Below, in pieces: positions 41,955 to 47,145 of a stretch of DNA of 47,145 nucleotides. The DNA comes from DATLXU01 sp035575515 (GTDB lineage: Bacteria; Acidobacteriota; Blastocatellia; UBA7656): the NCBI GenBank assembly GCA_035575515.1, contig DATLXU010000116.1, forward strand, positions 1 to 47,145. Reading direction: 5' to 3'. Under the pieces are notes generated by a model, which was not told the origin of the DNA, ran no database searches, and saw nothing but the letters and a program-made list of their open reading frames with translations. A program made the position numbers and the translations under genes. Within the stretch, counting starts at the first letter, position 1. Every line of letters begins with the position of its first letter.

Positions 41955-42821
41955 ATGACAAGCCCCCTCACAGCAGTGCCAGAATCTCTCTTAGAACAGG
42001 CATATTCGAGCGGATACGCAATTCACGGCGCTCTCGGTCTTGGAAGCGATCTGTTCACAACAGAGATAGTGCGCATCATCGAGAAGCATTCCAAACCAGG
42101 CTCTCTGGAAAATGACAGTTTGAGCTTTTTCAAGAGGCTTCATACAACCGACCTCTACCTCGCAGTCGCCTGCGCAATGCCAAGCAAAAAAGCCTGGCTT
42201 CGCTTTGATGCTGCTTATCGAAATTACATCCGTGACCTGGCCGCGATGGCTACTTCGTCCAGGTCCACGGGAAATGATCTGGCCGGTGACATATTATCGG
42301 ATATGTTCCTGCCCGACCGATCAGGGCAAAGCCGCATAGCAAGCTACGATGGACAGGCATCACTGGCCACGTGGTTGCGGGTTATCGTCATCCGCCGCGC
42401 CATAAACGAGCGGGAGCGCAAGTGGAACTGTCTTGAGCGGCTTTATTGCATGCCGGAGATTGCTGACGGGTCAGGAGTTAAACAACTCGAAGCCAGGATT
42501 AGAAGCAATAGATACGACCGAGTAATCAAAGACGCGATGAAGGTAGCGAGCAAATGTCTAAATGAGCGCGAACGTCTCATCCTCGTGCTGCGTTACGAAG
42601 ACTGTAAGCAGTCTGCAGAGATAGCACAATTCCTAGGTGTACACCCTTCAACCATCTCGCGACAACTCCAGCAGATTCACGCCAGGCTGCGGGACGAAGT
42701 AATTGCGCATCTTGCTGCAAATTGCCATCTTGGACATGACGCCATCGAAGAGTGCAGGGATGAAATAATCGAGAACCCGGCCTACTCTATTCTGAGTTTT
42801 GTAAAGGGGTCTGTGGGGTGA
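41955..42821 (+). CDS. RNA polymerase sigma-70-like (ECF-type) factor
   Basis: A 288-residue sigma factor resembling the Myxococcales-type sigma-70 family (TIGR03001-like). The middle carries region 2 features (WLRFDAAYRNYIRDLAAM, GQASLATWLRVIVIRRAINE) and the C-terminus a clear region 4 helix-turn-helix (LNERERLILVLRYEDCKQSA, IAQFLGVHPSTISRQLQQIH). It directs RNA polymerase to alternative promoters. A CAGGAGA site precedes the ATG. A zinc-finger anti-sigma gene, now frameshifted, follows about 190 bases later, and genes for envelope and secreted proteins follow that, so these may be its regulon (inference). Confidence 0.85.
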   Translation: MTSPLTAVPESLLEQAYSSGYAIHGALGLGSDLFTTEIVRIIEKHSKPGSLENDSLSFFKRLHTTDLYLAVACAMPSKKAWLRFDAAYRNYIRDLAAMATSSRSTGNDLAGDILSDMFLPDRSGQSRIASYDGQASLATWLRVIVIRRAINERERKWNCLERLYCMPEIADGSGVKQLEARIRSNRYDRVIKDAMKVASKCLNERERLILVLRYEDCKQSAEIAQFLGVHPSTISRQLQQIHARLRDEVIAHLAANCHLGHDAIEECRDEIIENPAYSILSFVKGSVG

Positions 42822-43012
42822 CCGCAACAAAAAAATCCTTGCTGTGCCCTGAAGCGTGCTTCCATTTTCGCATTTCGCTTCAATAGATTGCTTTTGAAAA
42901 TCTTAGCCGCTACATTGCTGTGCAAGTTTCTGAGGGGAATCTGTATATTACTTGTGTAGCATCGCACACGCGGATTGTGCTCTGTTACAAAACAGGCAGG
43001 GAGGGGTGTAAG

Positions 43013-43205
43013 TTGGCAAACGAATGTCCTGATGGAGAGTTGATAGCCGCCTATGCGAGTCACTGCCTTGCGCCTGACGAGCAGATGGAGGGAGGGGGAA
43101 GCACATCTGGCTGATTGCAGGCTCTGTCGGGAGACAATAGCCCCAGTCATTAAAAGCAATGAAGAGGTTCCAGACCCTGTCCCGCGTGACTCCACAAGTC
43201 TCTAA
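43013..43205 (+). pseudogene. Zinc-finger anti-sigma factor, frameshifted in a G-run
   Basis: From TTG 43013, with a GGGAGGGG ribosome binding site, the frame reads MANECPDGELIAAYASHCL and then, after a run of five G at 43094-43098, would stop as GGGSTSG. Skipping one G gives EAHLADCRLCRETIAPVIKS and a stop at 43203. Joined, this is the usual zinc-binding anti-sigma pattern: an early Cys, then H-x3-C-x2-C. The protein would be about 63 residues, without a membrane helix. A homopolymer slip, a real inactivation or programmed frameshifting could explain the break. Its place after a sigma factor gene supports the assignment. Confidence 0.72.
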
Positions 43206-43537
43206 CCCGCTCTCAGAAACAACCTCAAGCTGCTTCTCCAAGGAACGGTCAAAAGTTTTTTTTCATTTTTTCTTTCCAGGCAGCGCAATTTTTTTGAAGT
43301 GGGCTGTATATACCCATGAGGGCAAGAGAATCTGTGATGCTGGCTCGGTTAGCTAACGTCACAAGAGATAGGTGTAAGAGGCCTCAGAAGTTTCGCGAGT
43401 AGATTTGCTGAGCGAATGCGCAGCAAACACGGCAAGGTAGCAGTATCGGGTTGCATAGGAGCGGAAACCGTTCTCACCGGAGATATCTGCGTGAGAAGCC
43501 AGCAGGAGTGTGTCTGAAGGCAATGAAGGAAGCAAAT
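43206..43537. other. Intergenic spacer with T-tracts
   Basis: Two T-rich tracts (around 43256-43271 and 43289-43295) lie downstream of the anti-sigma remnant, but I see no GC-rich stem in front of either, so a terminator is not proven. The rest of this 332-base region holds no recognisable gene. Confidence 0.45.
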
Positions 43538-44638
43538 ATGAAAGGATCCAGAAAGCAGAAGAAGTCGCGCAAAGAGGAGAGAGCGGATGTGGGACTTACC
43601 AGTCGCAAGCGGACGATTGCAACGATGCTGATACTGGTGATACTGGTCTTGATCGCTGCTACAGCCATTCTCGGTCAAAGGGCGACAAGGAGAGAGCAGG
43701 CGCATAGTTCAGCGAAGAGGAAACAGGGGCAAAGTGCCGAAATCGCACCGGCCAGTTTTGCTTCAGGTAGTCCATCAAAAGAATACATCTATGCAGGCGG
43801 CAGGCTTGTAGCAACGGAGGAGCCGACCCTTGTCAATGCTCCTTCCGACTTGCGAATAACCGGCATCACAAGTTCTTCTGTCAGTCTGGCTTGGACCGAC
43901 AACAGCGCGAATGAAGACGGCTTTCAGATCAAGCGAGATTCACCACCAGCAACCTTTACTGTAGGAGCCAATGTTACTGCTTTCACTGACTCCGGTCTGT
44001 CGGGCAGCACTACATTCGGATATGAAATTCGCGCCTTTAAGGGGGCTGTTTTTTCTGATCCCGTCGGGGTCGCTGCTGCCACGCTTGCTGACACCCAAGC
44101 CCCAACGATCACTTGTCCAGCTAATCAAACTGCTGTGGCTGCTGCAAGCTGCACGCCAGCCACAGGCAAGGTCGTCAATTACCCTGCGCCTGCGGCGACA
44201 GACAACTGTCCTGGTGTGACTGCTTCGTGCAGCCCGGCATCGGGTTCTACGTTCCCTGTTGGAACTACTACAGTCACCTGCACGGCGACGGATGCATCGG
44301 GCAACACCGCAACCTGCTCGTTTACTGTGACGGTGTTCAATGGCTGCTTGCAGGACGAGTCGAATGCAGGCAATGTCGTGCTGTTGAATCTCTCAACCGG
44401 AGAGTATCGCTTCTGCTGCAACGGGACGGTTCTAGCGACAGGCAAAGGAACTGTATCTTCGGCGGGATGCTCTTTCACAATTCAGCACAATCCGTCTGAT
44501 AGAAGAGTGACCATAAAGATAGACCTGTCAACAAAGAGAGGGATTGCGTCGTTGCAGATGCCGCCCGGCAGCACAAGATGCACGATCAGTGACGGGGATA
44601 TATCCAACAACTCGTGTCAGTGCGCTGCAAAGAATTAG
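43538..44638 (+). CDS. Membrane-anchored fibronectin III/HYR-domain protein
   Basis: A protein of about 366 residues with a very basic cytoplasmic N-terminus (KGSRKQKKSRKEER), one signal anchor (about 29-46, MLILVILVLIAATAILGQ), a short segment KEYIYAGGRLVATEEP, a fibronectin type III domain (APSDLRITGITSSSVSLAWT ... GYEIRAFKGAVFSDP), a HYR domain (TITCPANQTAVAA ... TFPVGTTTVTCTATDASGNT, FTVTVFNGC) and a Cys-rich tail. Fn3 and HYR domains are surface adhesion modules. The YIYAGGRL stretch resembles the end of RHS/YD repeat proteins, matching the RHS gene downstream. ATG 43538 has an AAGGAAG site; ATG 43523 is an alternative. Confidence 0.78.
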   Translation: MKGSRKQKKSRKEERADVGLTSRKRTIATMLILVILVLIAATAILGQRATRREQAHSSAKRKQGQSAEIAPASFASGSPSKEYIYAGGRLVATEEPTLVNAPSDLRITGITSSSVSLAWTDNSANEDGFQIKRDSPPATFTVGANVTAFTDSGLSGSTTFGYEIRAFKGAVFSDPVGVAAATLADTQAPTITCPANQTAVAAASCTPATGKVVNYPAPAATDNCPGVTASCSPASGSTFPVGTTTVTCTATDASGNTATCSFTVTVFNGCLQDESNAGNVVLLNLSTGEYRFCCNGTVLATGKGTVSSAGCSFTIQHNPSDRRVTIKIDLSTKRGIASLQMPPGSTRCTISDGDISNNSCQCAAKN

Positions 44639-44740
44639 TAAGGCGCAGCACCCTACACTGCAGAGGTATTTGTTCAACTGGAGGAAAATTATGAAACAAA
44701 GTGCTGTGCTGATAAGGCAGCAATTCAGGAGACGATTCTT

Positions 44741-45202
44741 ATGTTTAGAAAATCAGTTCCACTCAATGCAGTTACGCTGTTTAGCGTTTTGTTGCTGTCG
44801 CTCGCAGCATCAGCATCTGACAAGCGCGCCAGCGATAGCGATGGTAAATCACCAAAAAGCGGAAGCGAAAAAGCTTCAGCAACACCGCAAGGGCGACCAG
44901 CCGCGATTCACAGGCAACTGGTTCGAGTCTGGGTGCATAACGACGATATCTATCCGTATGTCGTTCGAGTTAAGCCGGGACGCATATTGCTCGTAGTCGA
45001 GAACCGGACGCTGACGGACATCACCCTTATTGTCGAACGTGTTCTGCCGGGACAAGCCCGCCAGTTGGCGGCCAGAGTCAGTGCAGTCCGCAAGGCTATA
45101 AGGGTAAATGGAGAATTCGTATTAGGCGCAGGCGAGTACGTGTTTTATGAAGAATCTCAGCCCGATGTCAAAGGCACTATTATCGTGCGTCCACCACTGT
45201 GA
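44741..45202 (+). CDS. Small secreted cupredoxin-like protein, 153 aa
   Basis: A signal peptide (about 1-24, LFSVLLLSLAASASD) is followed by a low-complexity Ser/Lys stretch and a beta-sandwich-like domain (VRVWVHNDDIYPYVVRVKPG, RILLVVENRTLTDITLIVER, FVLGAGEYVFYEESQPDVKG, TIIVRPPL). The pattern of a strand pair followed by a late G-E-Y-V-F-Y-E turn resembles cupredoxins, but there is no Cys and no obvious copper ligand set, so copper binding is unlikely. An AGGAGA site precedes the ATG. An out-of-frame ORF with a stronger site overlaps its start. Confidence 0.68.
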   Translation: MFRKSVPLNAVTLFSVLLLSLAASASDKRASDSDGKSPKSGSEKASATPQGRPAAIHRQLVRVWVHNDDIYPYVVRVKPGRILLVVENRTLTDITLIVERVLPGQARQLAARVSAVRKAIRVNGEFVLGAGEYVFYEESQPDVKGTIIVRPPL

Positions 45203-45293
45203 GCAACGGCTTGAGTTTGAAGAAAAGAACTGCTGCTGCTCGGACAAACAGATGGTCCACTGGCCGGTGTGAGTTTCAACCGGGCTTGAACAT

Positions 45294-45317
45294 AGGCCGG
45301 AGACGAGGCCCCGGCCT
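45294..45317 (+). other. Hairpin upstream of the RHS gene
   Basis: Arms aggccgg (45294-45300) and ccggcct (45311-45317) enclose a ten-base loop in the spacer before the RHS gene. No T-run of note follows, so it may be a weak terminator or an mRNA element. Confidence 0.4.
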
Positions 45318-45350
45318 TATTGAATTAACGTGCTTTGAAGGAGGCCCGTT

Positions 45351-47145
45351 ATGGCAGGTAAGATTTCAAACAAAGTCTCACGAGCAATTCAATTGCTGAT
45401 TATGGCAAGCATCGCGATTATGCTTTCGACTGCTAAGGCTGCGGCGCAGAACGCATTCGACAAAGGCACGCCAGCCGAATCGAAGGGAGGGATGTCGGGC
45501 CTTTCGACTTACGCGCAGGACAAGGTGGAGACCGTCAACCTTGCCAACGGGAATCTTAACGTGCACATACCGCTTGTGACGATAGGCGGGCGAGGGTCTG
45601 CGAGCTACACGGTTGCGCTCAACTATAACAGCAAGCTGTGGAGCGGCCAGCATAATCTGGAACTTCGTCAGGATGCATTCGATCAGACTGTGTTAATTAA
45701 AGTCCATCACTTTGGCGCGACCTTTGATAATCTGCTGGGCAACACACCGAATACGTTATTTCTTGGCGCAGGCTGGTCTATCCTGAAGGGCCCGGCCATA
45801 AAAGTGCAAAGAGTAGATATAGACCCGGTTGATTGCTCGAACGTCCGGGGCGATACGCTGTACAAGTATGTGCTGACGAAAGTCTGGGTAGTGCTGCCGG
45901 ACGGATCAGAAATCGAGATGCGCGATGATGTGAGTGACGGCGCGCCATACCTGATACCGAATGTTTGCGACCCTAATAATCGGGCTGACCGCTATCGCGG
46001 CAGGGTGTGGCACAGCACGGACGGCTCGGCAATGACGTATATAACAGACGTGGACGACGGCGTTGTGACGGGCCAACTGGGCGGCTACGTCTATCTTGCT
46101 GATGGTACCCGCATGAGGATGACAATGCCGCAGCTCAGCGGCAGCGCGCGATGCACTAAGATAATTGACCCGAATGGCAATGTCCTCGACATCAATTACA
46201 ACAAGGTCTTTGAGCAAAGTGGCGTTCAGGGGGCGGTTACTTACAGGGATCAATTGGGTCGGCAGGTAGCGGTGCAGAGCACCCCTGATGGGATGAGCGT
46301 CACCATCAGGGGATACAACAACGAAGTTGCCGACCGAGTCATAAACGTCCGAACGGGATTGATTGCTCCCGACGACAATACTCTTGCTGCTCCGAATCTC
46401 AGAGAAGATTTCCGTGACACTGTAGCCTGGCCGAGACCTTTCATCAGCGGCGACTACAGCAACACCACTGCGGGCGTAGAAGAACATTCAGTCTATGGCA
46501 CCAGCCCACACAAGGATTTGTTTCCTCCTTCCGACGTGGATGTTGGAATGGCAAAAATATCAGGGGAACTGGATCAGCAAGGAAACCCTGTTGACGGATT
46601 GTTCGTCGTGACGCGATTGGACTTGCTGGATGGGCGCAGCTTCAAGTTTCGCTACAATCCTTATGGAGAGCTTGCAGAGATAGAGTATCCGGGCGGAGGC
46701 ATCTCTAAGATCAACTATGCGCCAGCGCCTGAAGGCAGTGGAATGTGTGAAGCCGGAGGGCCAATCAAGGCGTTGTTGAAGCGGCGCGTGGTCGAGCGGC
46801 GGACGTTCAGCGACGGCAGTACCGCTGACACAGTTTGGAGCTACAGTTGGACAAGGCCGCCAGCGCCGGACTTTCCAACAGTGACCGTTCAGGCGCGGCA
46901 GGCCAGCACCAACGCCCTGCTGATGGATGAGACTCATTACTTCCTCGCGCTCGATGCCGAGTACAGGACATGCGTCCCCAGCACAGGCGCTACGATGCTA
47001 TCGGGCAACATCAAGTGGGAGAACGCCAAAGAGTTCAAAGTGGAACGCCGCACCGGCACGGGCACACAGACAGAAACACGCAACTGGACGCAGAGGGCAG
47101 CGCAATCTTGGGGCAATGATCCCAACTCAAGCGTCAATGCCTACC
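45351..47145 (+). CDS. RHS/YD-type secreted protein, N-terminal part (runs off the window)
   Basis: The open frame from ATG 45351 (AAGGAGG site) continues to the end of the window, about 598 codons. It starts with a signal peptide (AIQLLIMASIAIMLSTAKAAAQ) and then shows the N-terminal pattern of large RHS proteins: STYAQDKVETVNLANGNLNV, HIPLVTIGGRGSASYTVALN, FLGAGWSILKGPAI, LDLLDGRSFKFRYNPYGELA and EIEYPGGGISKINYAPAP. RHS proteins make large beta-cocoon shells that can carry toxins or act in cell contact. The core repeats and the C-terminus, which decide its function, lie outside the window. It appears to belong to the sigma/anti-sigma cassette upstream. Confidence 0.8.
   Translation, partial: MAGKISNKVSRAIQLLIMASIAIMLSTAKAAAQNAFDKGTPAESKGGMSGLSTYAQDKVETVNLANGNLNVHIPLVTIGGRGSASYTVALNYNSKLWSGQHNLELRQDAFDQTVLIKVHHFGATFDNLLGNTPNTLFLGAGWSILKGPAIKVQRVDIDPVDCSNVRGDTLYKYVLTKVWVVLPDGSEIEMRDDVSDGAPYLIPNVCDPNNRADRYRGRVWHSTDGSAMTYITDVDDGVVTGQLGGYVYLADGTRMRMTMPQLSGSARCTKIIDPNGNVLDINYNKVFEQSGVQGAVTYRDQLGRQVAVQSTPDGMSVTIRGYNNEVADRVINVRTGLIAPDDNTLAAPNLREDFRDTVAWPRPFISGDYSNTTAGVEEHSVYGTSPHKDLFPPSDVDVGMAKISGELDQQGNPVDGLFVVTRLDLLDGRSFKFRYNPYGELAEIEYPGGGISKINYAPAPEGSGMCEAGGPIKALLKRRVVERRTFSDGSTADTVWSYSWTRPPAPDFPTVTVQARQASTNALLMDETHYFLALDAEYRTCVPSTGATMLSGNIKWENAKEFKVERRTGTGTQTETRNWTQRAAQSWGNDPNSSVNAY

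Noticed and set aside
45199..45399. 66-codon frame starting with GTG over the stop of the cupredoxin-like gene
   Set aside because: It overlaps the well-supported start of the RHS gene and includes the hairpin region; composition is unlike a protein.

Overview
The window looks like a chromosomal segment of an Acidobacteriota bacterium, most likely class Blastocatellia (inference). The reasons are a fragment of a large Oar-like TonB-dependent receptor, a secreted VWA protein, RHS/YD-type secreted proteins, many membrane proteins with an N-terminal zinc ribbon, an outer-membrane biogenesis set (TamB, Omp85, SurA-like) and a BchD/BchH-type chelatase. No rRNA, tRNA or CRISPR array was found by eye.

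Layout. 1-1222: the 3' part of a frameshifted IS256-family transposase that has cut a TonB-dependent receptor pseudogene. 1223-1980: one small hypothetical gene and a nested palindromic repeat. 1981-16612 (+): housekeeping genes hemW, a VWA protein, ltaE, cmk, ribE and ribBA, then tamB, an Omp85 gene and a SurA-like gene that form an outer-membrane assembly operon. Five of the junctions between these genes are filled almost exactly by inverted arrays of short tandem repeats; two of these repeats are translated as the N-terminal leader and signal peptide of the Omp85 and SurA-like proteins.

16685-28332 (-): the most distinctive region, ten consecutive genes. Nine encode proteins with one to four N-terminal CX2C-X10-CX2C-type zinc ribbons, a membrane segment, and a variable C-terminal module (a shared small alpha/beta domain, TPRs, PEGA repeats, a beta-propeller, or a multi-span membrane domain). 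The tenth is a transmembrane Ser/Thr kinase carrying the same small C-terminal domain as five of its neighbours. I read this as an undescribed, locally expanded membrane sensor or signalling family; function is inference only.

28708-33206 (+): purF, two hypothetical genes, purM and a further zinc-ribbon membrane protein. 33413-39304 (+): bchD followed by a magnesium-chelatase H subunit split into two genes, with the C-terminal half encoded before the N-terminal half, all translationally coupled. 39316-39713 (-): two small overlapping genes. 39890-41434 (+): a YifB/ComM-type AAA+ ATPase. 41955-47145 (+): an accessory cassette with a sigma-70-like factor, a frameshifted zinc-finger anti-sigma factor, a membrane-anchored Fn3/HYR protein, a small secreted cupredoxin-like protein and the start of a large RHS-type secreted protein that runs off the window.
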